In this document: piece after piece, positions 1-6,721 of the stretch
How the letters are laid out: each line of letters starts with the position of its first letter
Position numbering within the stretch: position 1 is the first letter of the stretch
NCBI GenBank assembly: GCA_016195115.1
Contig: JACQAI010000361.1
Coordinates: 1-18,637, forward strand
Direction: 5' to 3'
Length of the DNA stretch: 18,637 nucleotides
From: Pseudomonadota bacterium
GTDB taxonomy: Bacteria > Pseudomonadota > Alphaproteobacteria > Elsterales > Elsteraceae
Program-made: the position numbers and the translations under genes
Notes under the pieces: model-generated
Seen by the model: the letters and a program-made list of their open reading frames with translations, nothing else
What the model was told of the DNA's origin: nothing
Databases searched by the model: none

Positions 1-422
1 GCCGGAGGCGGCGGGCTCGGCGTGGCCGCGGGTCTCGGCGCCGCAGCCGCGACCGGCGGCGGTGACGAACTCGCGGGCGGCGCGGCAGCGGTCGCCGGCG
101 GCGTCGGACGCGCCGCCGCGGGTCGCGGCGCCGGCGCCTCGGGCGCCCGCCGCAGGACCTCCTCGGTGTATTGGGCGTTCTCGCGGTCGGCGACCAGACT
201 CTGGGCGATCTTGGTGCGGTCGACCGCCGGCGGCCGCACCGGCCGGCCGGGCACGTCGGCCAGGTTCGGATAGGGCTCGTCGGTGCCGAGTTGCGGCTTC
301 TCGGCGGTGCCGGGCTTGTCGCCGCCGCACCAGTTGACCGGATTGACCCGCTCGGCCACCGAGCAAGCGGCGAGGCCGACGCTCATCGCGAGCAGGATCG
401 GCACGCCGCGCACACTGCGCAT
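1..422 (-). CDS. Putative lipoprotein with Pro/Ala-rich tail (partial, runs off left edge)
   Basis: The first 140 residues of a minus-strand gene are present; the C-terminus lies beyond base 1. The ATG at 422-420 is preceded by AGGGAG about 9 bases upstream, and the next in-frame ATG upstream is absent because a nearby ATG at 430 meets TGA at once. The N-terminus is MRSVRG followed by a short hydrophobic stretch and a lipobox L-A-A-C with the cysteine at residue 20, so it should be a lipid-anchored envelope protein. A conserved-looking segment around residues 25-80 (N-P-V-N-W, then P-Y-P-N-L-A-D-V-P) is followed from about residue 93 by a low-complexity Pro/Ala/Arg region that looks like a periplasmic linker. 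The missing C-terminus could carry a peptidoglycan-binding or OmpA/SPOR-like domain, but nothing visible proves that. I do not recognise the family. It is divergent from phaC. Confidence 0.72.
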   Translation of the reverse strand, partial: MRSVRGVPILLAMSVGLAACSVAERVNPVNWCGGDKPGTAEKPQLGTDEPYPNLADVPGRPVRPPAVDRTKIAQSLVADRENAQYTEEVLRRAPEAPAPRPAAARPTPPATAAAPPASSSPPPVAAAAPRPAATPSPPPP

Positions 423-806
423 CACGACATTCTCCCTATATACGCCGCGCCCGGCCCGCCTCGACCGCCCGCGCGGCACCCCCATAGGCGGATCATGGGT
501 TTCCCCGAGCCGGCGCGCGACGATCCTGCAATTGCCCGTGCACCCCAATGCGCCCCGTGGTAAGGAAGCGACTTGGTCGGCCGGCTGGATCCGCCGCACG
601 GCCGCGCGCTCCCAGCCCGTCCGAACAACGGCCGAACCGCCCGATCACCCGCGCAGAGCCTTCCGACATCCTGACCGGCGCCGCTTGCTTCGGCGCCGAC
701 ATACCATGCAATATCGGACACCAAGGCAAGTGAAACCAGCACCGACCGCATGTCGCGACCGCCACGACAGAAGCGCGTGCCGTCCGGCGCCGCGGGAGAC
801 CCGGCG
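423..806. other. Intergenic region between lipoprotein gene and phaC
   Basis: No convincing gene is seen here: short open frames on both strands look like by-products of high GC. The region should hold the two divergent promoters. A perfect hairpin (CGGCGCCG at 676-683, loop CTTGCTT, CGGCGCCG at 691-698) lies upstream of phaC. TTGCTT at 685-690 and CAATAT at 709-714, 18 bases apart, are only a weak candidate promoter. If phaC starts at 750 instead of 807, the region ends at 749. Confidence 0.4.
794..798 (+). promoter_or_regulatory. Ribosome binding site favouring a GTG start of phaC at 807
   Basis: GGGAG at 794-798 lies 8 bases before the in-frame GTG at 807. The in-frame ATG at 750 has only a poor purine stretch (AGGCAAG) about 20 bases away. 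This favours the shorter protein. Confidence 0.45.
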
Positions 807-2726
807 GTGAGCGAGCGGCCGGTCGATCGCCCCGCCGGCGAGCGTGCCAAGACCTCGGCCGTCGGCGGCGCCAAGCGTCCGCGCGAGCGCGCCGAGCCGG
901 CGGCGCGCGCCGCCGCGAACGAGGCGCCGAGCGCCGCGCCGGCGGCCGACATCAAGTTCCCCGACCCGGTCGAGTGGTCGCGCGCGATGGCGCGCATCGC
1001 CGAACAAAGCCAACGCATGGTCACCGAGTTCCTGACCCGTCAGGCCTCAACCGACCGCGGCATCGGCATGGGTGATCCGCTCAACATCGGCCGCGCCTTC
1101 CTCGAGATGGCGGCGCGCATGATGGCCGATCCGGCGCGCCTGGTGCAGGCGCAGATGTCGCTGTGGAGCGACTACCTGTCGTTGTGGCAGAGCGCGACGC
1201 GGCGCTTCCTCGGCGAGCCGACCGAGCCGGTGATCGCGCCCGAGGCCGAGGATCGGCGCTTCAAGGACAGCGCCTGGAACGAGAACGTCGTGTTCGACTT
1301 CATCAAGCAATCGTATTTGCTGACCGCGCGCTGGATGCAGTCGAACGTGCGCCACGTCGAAGGGCTCGACGACAAGACCGCCAAGAAGGTCGACTTCTAC
1401 ACCCGCCAGTTCGTCGACGCGATGGCGCCGTCGAACTTCGTGGTGACCAACCCCGAGGTGCTGCGCGCCACCGTCGAGAGCGGCGGCGAGAACCTGCTCA
1501 AGGGGCTCAATCACCTGCTCGACGATCTCGAACGCGGACACGGCCAGCTGTCGATCAAGATGACCGACATCGACGCGTTCAAGATCGGCCAGAACATCGC
1601 GGTGACGCCGGGCAAGGTCGTGTTCCAGAACGACCTCATGCAGCTGATCCAGTACGAGCCGACAACCAAAGAGGTTTACAGGCGGCCGCTGCTCATCATC
1701 CCGCCGTGGATCAACAAGTACTACATCCTCGATCTGCGCGAGAAGAACTCGTTCGTGAAGTGGGCGGTCGACCAGGGCCTGACCGTGTTCATGGTCTCGT
1801 GGGTCAACCCCGACGAGCACCTCGCCGCCAAGACCTTCGAGGACTACATGGTCGAGGCGCCGTTGGCGGCGCTCGACGCGATGGAGGCCTCGACCGGCGA
1901 ACGCGACGCCAACGTGATCGGCTACTGCCTCGGCGGCACCCTGCTCGCTTCGACCTTGGCCTACATGGCGGCCAAGGGCGACCAGCGCTTCGTCAGCGCG
2001 ACCTACTTCGCCGCCATGGTGGATTTCGCCGAGACCGGTGAGATCTCCGTGTTCATCGACGAGGAGCAGCTGCGCGCGCTCGAGGAGCGCATGAGCAAGC
2101 ACGGTTATCTCGAGGGCCGCGCCATGTCGACGACCTTCAACATGCTGCGCGCGAATGACCTGATCTGGTCGTTCGTGGTCAACAACTACCTGCTCGGCAA
2201 GGACCCGTTCCCGTTCGACCTGCTGTACTGGAACTCCGACTCGACCCGCATGCCGGCGGCGATGCACAGCTTCTATCTGCGCAAGATGTATCAGGAGAAC
2301 CAGCTCGTGGTGCCGGGCGGCATCACGCTCGGCGGCGTGCCGATCGACGTGCGCAAGATCACGACGCCGACCTTCATCATGGCCTCGCGCGAGGACCACA
2401 TCGCGCCATGGAAGACCTGCTACGTCGGGACCCAGCTGTTCAGCGGGCCGACCGAGTTCGTGCTCGCCGCCTCGGGCCATATCGCCGGCGTCGTCAACCC
2501 GCCTGAAGCGCACAAATATTGTCACTGGATCAACGACAGGTTGCCCCAGAGCGCCGAGCAGTGGCTCAAGTCGGCGACCCAGCAACCGGGCTCGTGGTGG
2601 CCCGAGTGGGTGCGCTGGCTCGAACCCCACGGCAACGGCAAGGTGCCGGCGCGGGTGCCCGGCGCGGGCAAACTCAAGGTGATCGAGCCGGCGCCGGGAT
2701 CGTTCGTCCAGGTCCAGGCCGCCTGA
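807..2726 (+). CDS. phaC: Class I poly(3-hydroxyalkanoate) synthase
   Basis: Polymerises (R)-3-hydroxyacyl-CoA, mainly 3-hydroxybutyryl-CoA, into PHA at the granule surface. Counting from the ATG at 750, the lipase-like box G-Y-C-L-G-G places the catalytic Cys at residue 393, the catalytic Asp (S-R-E-D-H) at 549 and the His (S-G-H-I-A-G) at 577, which is the full Cys-Asp-His triad of PHA synthases. The PhaC N-terminal domain covers about residues 100-270 and the alpha/beta hydrolase domain follows. From 807 the protein has 639 residues (658 from 750), longer than the usual 590 or so; the excess is an Ala/Arg/Pro-rich, probably disordered N-terminus. The 807 GTG is preferred because of its ribosome binding site, but 750 remains possible. 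No phaA, phaB or phasin gene is adjacent. The family assignment is very secure; the class follows from length and the absence of phaE or phaR beside it. Confidence 0.95.
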   Translation: MSERPVDRPAGERAKTSAVGGAKRPRERAEPAARAAANEAPSAAPAADIKFPDPVEWSRAMARIAEQSQRMVTEFLTRQASTDRGIGMGDPLNIGRAFLEMAARMMADPARLVQAQMSLWSDYLSLWQSATRRFLGEPTEPVIAPEAEDRRFKDSAWNENVVFDFIKQSYLLTARWMQSNVRHVEGLDDKTAKKVDFYTRQFVDAMAPSNFVVTNPEVLRATVESGGENLLKGLNHLLDDLERGHGQLSIKMTDIDAFKIGQNIAVTPGKVVFQNDLMQLIQYEPTTKEVYRRPLLIIPPWINKYYILDLREKNSFVKWAVDQGLTVFMVSWVNPDEHLAAKTFEDYMVEAPLAALDAMEASTGERDANVIGYCLGGTLLASTLAYMAAKGDQRFVSATYFAAMVDFAETGEISVFIDEEQLRALEERMSKHGYLEGRAMSTTFNMLRANDLIWSFVVNNYLLGKDPFPFDLLYWNSDSTRMPAAMHSFYLRKMYQENQLVVPGGITLGGVPIDVRKITTPTFIMASREDHIAPWKTCYVGTQLFSGPTEFVLAASGHIAGVVNPPEAHKYCHWINDRLPQSAEQWLKSATQQPGSWWPEWVRWLEPHGNGKVPARVPGAGKLKVIEPAPGSFVQVQAA

Positions 2727-2798
2727 TCCGCGACATCGCGACGCGCGCGCCACCGCATCTGAAGTTGTAAACCGAGCGAGCGATCTGGCCTTGCATGG

Positions 2799-2814
2799 GG
2801 ATTAATTGAAATCC
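2799..2814. repeat. Small inverted repeat upstream of the antiporter gene
   Basis: GGATT (2799-2803), spacer AATTGA, AATCC (2810-2814), with ATGG and CAT extending the symmetry imperfectly on either side. It overlaps a candidate -35 element and could be an operator for the antiporter gene. This is inference from symmetry only. Confidence 0.3.
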
Positions 2815-2833
2815 ATCTCGCGTTTGCGTTAAT
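2806..2833 (+). promoter_or_regulatory. Candidate promoter of the oxalate/formate antiporter gene
   Basis: TTGAAA at 2806-2811 (5 of 6 to the sigma-70 -35 box), a 16-base spacer and GTTAAT at 2828-2833 (4 of 6 to the -10 box). It lies about 115 bases before the start codon in a locally AT-richer stretch. The match is moderate and may be chance. Confidence 0.3.
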
Positions 2834-2949
2834 CGTCGGATAACACCCTCAGGTTCAGTATCCCGGCGCGAATCGGACCGGGCCAAACCGCCGAAGGCAG
2901 TCCTGGCATGCGTGGCGACAAGCCGCGCGGCGTGGGCGAAGGGGAGGAA

Positions 2950-4251
2950 ATGGCACACGTCGGCTCCAGCACGTCCACGTCCAACGCCAAGCGGTGGCTC
3001 CAGCTGCTGTTCGGCATCATCTGCATGTCGATGATCGCCAACCTGCAGTACGGCTGGACGCTGTTCGTCAATCCCATCCACACCAAGTACGGCTGGTCGC
3101 TGAAGGACATCCAGATCGCGTTCACGCTCTTTGTGCTCCTTGAAACCTGGTTGGTGCCGATCGAGGGCTGGTTCGTCGATCGCTACGGTCCCGCCCTGGT
3201 GGTGCTGTTCGGCGGCCTGCTGTGCGGCATCGCGTGGGTGATCAACGCCCATGCCGACACCCTGACCCTGCTCTATCTCGGCGCGATCATCGGCGGCATC
3301 GGCGCCGGCGCGGTCTACGGCACGTGTGTCGGCAATGCGCTAAAGTGGTTCCCCGACCGGCGCGGGCTGGCCGCCGGCGCGACCGCGGCCGGTTTCGGCG
3401 CCGGCTCGGCGCTGACCGTCATCCCGATCTCGGCGATGATCAAAACCAGCGGCTACGAGGCGGCGTTTCTGTGGTTCGGCATCGGCCAGGGCCTGATCTG
3501 CGTGATCCTCGCATTCTTCCTCAGCACGCCGAAGCCGGGCGAGGTCCCCGAGGTCGCCAAGGTCGTACTCACCAAACGCCAGTACCATCCATTCGAGATG
3601 CTCAAGTCGCCGATCTTCTACGTGCTATACGTGATGTTCGTCATGATGGCGGCCGGCGGCCTGATGGCGACCGCGCAGCTGGCGCCGATCGCGCGCGACT
3701 TCAAGATCGCCGATACGCCCGTCACCCTGATGTGGCTGACCCTGCCGGCGCTGACCTTCGCGCTGTCGATCGATCGCATCCTCAATGGCCTGACGCGGCC
3801 GTTCTTCGGCTGGGTGTCGGACAACATCGGCCGCGAGAACACCATGTTCATCGCCTTTGCGCTTGAGGCGGTCGGCATCTGGGCGATGAGCGTGTGGGGC
3901 CATGAGCCGGTCGCGTTCGTGCTGCTCACCGGCCTGGTGTTCTTCGCCTGGGGCGAGATCTACAGCCTGTTCCCGGCAACCTGCGGCGACACCTATGGGG
4001 TCAAGTACGCGGCGACCAACGCCGGTCTGCTCTACACCGCCAAGGGTACGGCCTCGCTGCTGGTACCCTTCACCAGCGTGCTGACCCAGTGGACCGGCAG
4101 CTGGCACGCCGTGTTCATCACCGCCAGCGTGCTCAACGTCATCGCGGCGGTGCTCGCGCTGTTCGTGCTGAAGCCGATGCGCGCGGCGCACAACCGGCGG
4201 GCCGCGCTCGAAAGTGCGACGGCATCAACCGCGGTGCCGCGCACGGCGTAG
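2950..4251 (+). CDS. oxlT: MFS transporter, oxalate/formate antiporter (OFA/OxlT) family
   Basis: A 433-residue inner-membrane carrier with about 12 hydrophobic helices, close to the 418 residues of Oxalobacter OxlT. The assignment rests on OFA signatures. R-I-L-N-G-L-T-R-P followed by G-W-V-S-D-N-I-G-R-E-N places an arginine at residue 283, and L-L-Y-T-A-K-G-T-A places a lysine at 365. These sit where OxlT has Arg272 (helix 8) and Lys355 (helix 11), which bind the dicarboxylate. Exchange of external oxalate for internal formate is therefore likely and fits the oxc-frc cluster downstream. The start at 2950 follows GGGGAGG at only 2 bases spacing, rather close; an in-frame ATG at 2908 has no ribosome binding site. 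The gene has its own upstream region and is separated from the oxc cluster by the convergent binding-protein gene. Substrate specificity is inferred; other OFA members carry other small acids. Confidence 0.85.
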   Translation: MAHVGSSTSTSNAKRWLQLLFGIICMSMIANLQYGWTLFVNPIHTKYGWSLKDIQIAFTLFVLLETWLVPIEGWFVDRYGPALVVLFGGLLCGIAWVINAHADTLTLLYLGAIIGGIGAGAVYGTCVGNALKWFPDRRGLAAGATAAGFGAGSALTVIPISAMIKTSGYEAAFLWFGIGQGLICVILAFFLSTPKPGEVPEVAKVVLTKRQYHPFEMLKSPIFYVLYVMFVMMAAGGLMATAQLAPIARDFKIADTPVTLMWLTLPALTFALSIDRILNGLTRPFFGWVSDNIGRENTMFIAFALEAVGIWAMSVWGHEPVAFVLLTGLVFFAWGEIYSLFPATCGDTYGVKYAATNAGLLYTAKGTASLLVPFTSVLTQWTGSWHAVFITASVLNVIAAVLALFVLKPMRAAHNRRAALESATASTAVPRTA

Positions 4252-4273
4252 CCCCTCGGCAGTCCGACGCCAG

Positions 4274-4301
4274 AAACGGCGCCCCTCGCGGGGCGCCGTT
4301 T
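4274..4301. terminator. Bidirectional Rho-independent terminator between convergent genes
   Basis: A perfect 12-bp stem (AAACGGCGCCCC at 4274-4285, loop TCGC, GGGGCGCCGTTT at 4290-4301) is followed by a T on plus (four T in all) and gives a run of three T on minus. It lies between the stops of the antiporter gene (4251) and the convergent binding-protein gene (4342), so it can end both transcripts. Confidence 0.85.
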
Positions 4302-4341
4302 TCGCTCTTGGCCGGCGGCTCCCGCCGCCGTTCTCGAGACG

Positions 4342-5682
4342 TCAGGTGCGCTTGAAGCCCTCGAGCTCCGAGGCCGCCCAGTCGATCGCCTGCTCGACCG
4401 TCTGACCCTGGGTCGAGCATTTGGCGATCATCTTCGGCACCAGCCCCTGCGCGTAGATCTGGTTGGCGATGCGGGCCGGCGCCGGCGCGTATGGGATCAC
4501 CATCTCGACGTCGCCGCGCGGCGGGTAGTTGTACACCGTTCCCTTGGGCGGCCCTTCGTTGGACCAGGTCTTGAAGTCGTGCAGCCCGCTGAACGGCGGG
4601 ATGTCGTAGCCCTTGCTGGCCGCGACCGTCTGCTCAACCGAGTTGCGCTGGCACAAGTAGGTGAGCAGGCTCTTCGCCGCCGACTTGTTCGGCGAGAATT
4701 TCCAGGTGCCCCAGAAGAACGGCACCGCCGGATCGAACCGACCCTTGGGCCCCTTCGGCGACGGAAACGTCCAGAGCTGCTCGGCGACCTTGACGTTGTC
4801 GCGCACGGCGACCGCCCAGGCCGACGGCGGGTTGAAGATCAACGGCCCCTTGCCGGAGATCAGGTACTTGTTGTTCGACGAATCATCCCAGGCGAAGGCG
4901 TCCCTCTCCAGCAGCGGCACCAGCTTCTTGAACCACTCCAGCACCTGCCGCGTCGCATCCGACTTGACCGTGATGTTGCCCTTCTCGTCGACCAGCGCGG
5001 CGCCGTGGCTGCGGAACACTGGGTCGACCCAGGCAACCGAGTCGTTGGTGGTGCCGAGCCCGACGCCCATCGGATAGCCGGCCTTGGCGAATTTCTCGGC
5101 GGCGGACAGGAAGAAATCCCAGGTCCAATTGTCCGCGAGCGCTTTGTCGGGCGGCGCGTCGGCCGGGTACATCTTGGTGATGTCGAGGCCGATGTCCTTC
5201 TTGAACAGATCGATGCGGCCGCACGACGGCAAGGTCGGGCTGCCGACGCACGCGGGCACCGAGATCCAGTGGCCCTCCTGCTTGGCGACGTACTCGATGC
5301 CGCGGCTGATTTTGCCGTTCTGCGCGGTCAGCGGCCCCATGATGTCGTCGACCGGCTCGAGGTTGTCGGCCTGCGCGGCGGCCGCCCAGGCGAGGAAGGT
5401 CAGCATGTCGTGCCCGGACCGCGCTTGGGCTTCCGCGGCCTGGGTCATGTTGAGCTTGTCGCCTTGCGAGGTGATGTAGTCGATCGAGATCTCGACCTTC
5501 TCCTTGGCCGCCCATTCCTTGCACAGCTTGGTCAGGGTGTCGTTGGCGCCCGGCACCCAGTGGTCCCAGAAGCCGACGCTCAGTCTTCCGGCGGCGTAGG
5601 CGCCGTGCACGAAGGGCGCAGCGAGTGCGGCGGTGGCAGCAGTCGTGAGGACTCTGCGCCGCGTCAGCGACGTGGTTCCCAT
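4342..5682 (-). CDS. Tat-exported ABC transporter solute-binding protein (family 1 type)
   Basis: A periplasmic extracellular solute-binding protein of 446 residues, the size and style of family 1 (carbohydrate/polyol-type) binding proteins. The N-terminus S-L-T-R-R-R-V-L-T-T with a hydrophobic, Ala-rich stretch and A-Y-A-A-G is a twin-arginine signal peptide, cleaved around residue 30. The mature part opens L-S-V-G-F-W-D-H-W-V-P-G-A, a common opening of this family, and the P-S-A-W-A-V-A-V region and the C-terminal helices fit. The ATG at 5682 has AGGAGAGGGAAC directly before it; the frame stays open for about 800 bases upstream, but that part overlaps gntR in antisense and is not coding. 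No permease or ATPase gene is near, so it is an orphan component. It lies between the antiporter and the oxc operon and is divergent from gntR, so a carboxylate ligand linked to oxalate metabolism is possible but unproven. Confidence 0.85.
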   Translation of the reverse strand: MGTTSLTRRRVLTTAATAALAAPFVHGAYAAGRLSVGFWDHWVPGANDTLTKLCKEWAAKEKVEISIDYITSQGDKLNMTQAAEAQARSGHDMLTFLAWAAAAQADNLEPVDDIMGPLTAQNGKISRGIEYVAKQEGHWISVPACVGSPTLPSCGRIDLFKKDIGLDITKMYPADAPPDKALADNWTWDFFLSAAEKFAKAGYPMGVGLGTTNDSVAWVDPVFRSHGAALVDEKGNITVKSDATRQVLEWFKKLVPLLERDAFAWDDSSNNKYLISGKGPLIFNPPSAWAVAVRDNVKVAEQLWTFPSPKGPKGRFDPAVPFFWGTWKFSPNKSAAKSLLTYLCQRNSVEQTVAASKGYDIPPFSGLHDFKTWSNEGPPKGTVYNYPPRGDVEMVIPYAPAPARIANQIYAQGLVPKMIAKCSTQGQTVEQAIDWAASELEGFKRT

Positions 5683-5872
5683 GTTCCCTCTCCTGTTCGT
5701 GGCCGATCGGTAAATCCGGTCTGGCGGTTTGTCGCGCGGCCTCTCGGGCCACCCGGATAGTATCGCACGATCGGAGTTCGCCTCGCTTGCGACATTCCGG
5801 CGTACCGGCACCCGGCCGCGGCGCGCGCGCCGTCGCCCCGCCGCCTGCTCGGATTCGGCCAGTGCGCGGGGA

Positions 5873-5901
5873 TTGCCGAGAACCGTGGTATACCATATAC
5901 T
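5873..5901 (+). promoter_or_regulatory. Promoter of the gntR-oxc-frc-ligase operon
   Basis: TTGCCG at 5873-5878 (4 of 6 to the -35 consensus), exactly 17 bases, then TATACT at 5896-5901 (5 of 6 to the -10 consensus). Transcription would begin near 5907-5909. This leaves a leader of about 50 bases before the GTG at 5956 and rules out translation from the TTG at 5902 on this transcript. Confidence 0.6.
5886..5895. promoter_or_regulatory. TGGTATACCA palindrome, likely GntR/FCD operator
   Basis: A perfect 10-base palindrome sits in the promoter spacer and abuts the -10 box. Operators of FCD-type GntR regulators are often of the form T-G-G-T-N-N-A-C-C-A (the FadR site) or contain GGTATA (NanR). 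Location and form suggest autorepression of the adjacent gntR and its downstream genes. I saw no second copy in the window. Confidence 0.6.
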
Positions 5902-5955
5902 TTGGACCCAGCGGCCCGCATCGAGGCGGCAGGCACGGGCGAATGGGAGATCTGG

Positions 5956-6696
5956 GTGCAGGACGTGACGCCTTTCCCCCGCCTCAAGGTCGAGCCGCTC
6001 GACGTCAATGTCGGCCTGCGCCGGCTCGCCTGCGACGCCATCAAGCGCGCCATCATGGAAATGGACATCTACGGCCACACCGGCGAGATCCGGCTCGACG
6101 AGCGCCAGCTGTCGCAGGATCTCGGGGTCAGCCGCACACCGATCCGCGAGGCCATGACGGTGCTCGAACAGGAGGGCTTCGTGCGCTCGGTGCCGCGGCG
6201 TGGCATCTATGTCGTACGCAAGACCAAGCGCGAGGTGATCGAGATGATCACCGTGTGGGCGGCGATCGAGAGCCTGGCGGCACGGCTGGCGACCGCGCGC
6301 GCAAGCGCGGCGGAACTGCAATCGCTGCGCGCGCTGGCCGAGTTCAAGGACGACCCGGCGACGCACATCACCGAGTACTCGCAGACCAACATGACGTTCC
6401 ACCGCGCCATCATCGCGATGGGCGGCTGCGAGCTGATGACCGGCCTGACCGACAACCTGTTCATCCACATGCGCGCGATCCGCGCCGTGACCATGAGCCA
6501 AGACAATCGCGCGACCCGTTCAGTGGTCGATCACCTCAACATCGTCGAGGCGCTCGAGGCGCGCGACGCCGACGCGGCCGAACGGCTGGTGCGCGAACAC
6601 ACGCTCGGCCTCGCACGCCATGTCGAGAAGCATGGCGATTTTCTCGACGATCCACCCAATAAGTCGGCGCAGCCCGCCGCCCGCGGCGTGGCCTAG
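5956..6696 (+). CDS. GntR-family transcriptional regulator with FCD domain (likely oxalate regulator)
   Basis: A 246-residue DNA-binding regulator, the normal size for the FadR/FCD subgroup. The N-terminal winged helix-turn-helix covers about residues 20-90, with the recognition segment L-S-Q-D-L-G-V-S-R-T-P-I-R-E-A at 52-66, which is diagnostic. An all-helical FCD effector domain follows (about 92-225) with histidines at F-H-R-A-I, D-H-L-N-I and E-H-T-L, the usual metal/ligand positions. The GTG start at 5956 has GGGAG at 5945-5949, 6 bases upstream; a TTG at 5902 would add 18 residues but overlaps the predicted transcription start. The stop is 25 bases before the oxc start on the same strand, so it is probably cotranscribed with the oxalate genes. 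The effector could be oxalate, oxalyl-CoA or formyl-CoA, by context only. Residues after 225 are Ser/Ala/Pro-rich and unconserved in appearance. Confidence 0.88.
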   Translation: MQDVTPFPRLKVEPLDVNVGLRRLACDAIKRAIMEMDIYGHTGEIRLDERQLSQDLGVSRTPIREAMTVLEQEGFVRSVPRRGIYVVRKTKREVIEMITVWAAIESLAARLATARASAAELQSLRALAEFKDDPATHITEYSQTNMTFHRAIIAMGGCELMTGLTDNLFIHMRAIRAVTMSQDNRATRSVVDHLNIVEALEARDADAAERLVREHTLGLARHVEKHGDFLDDPPNKSAQPAARGVA

Positions 6697-6721
6697 ACCC
6701 GCATCACCCGGAGGAGCACGC

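Noticed and set aside
22..810. Short plus-strand open frames at the left end
   Set aside because: Those before 422 are shadows of the minus-strand lipoprotein gene; those after it show no domain, ribosome binding site or codon pattern of a real gene.
1047..2753. A 568-codon open frame antisense to phaC
   Set aside because: It mirrors the codons of phaC, is rich in Arg/His/Asp/Val with no recognisable domain and has no ribosome binding site; long antisense frames are expected at this GC content.
5902..5955. TTG start of the GntR regulator at 5902
   Set aside because: It abuts the -10 box and lies before the predicted transcription start, without a ribosome binding site; the GTG at 5956 has one.
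5683..6501. N-terminal extension of the solute-binding protein to 719 residues
   Set aside because: The extension is antisense to gntR and has no signal for coding; the ATG at 5682 has a strong ribosome binding site and opens a Tat signal peptide.
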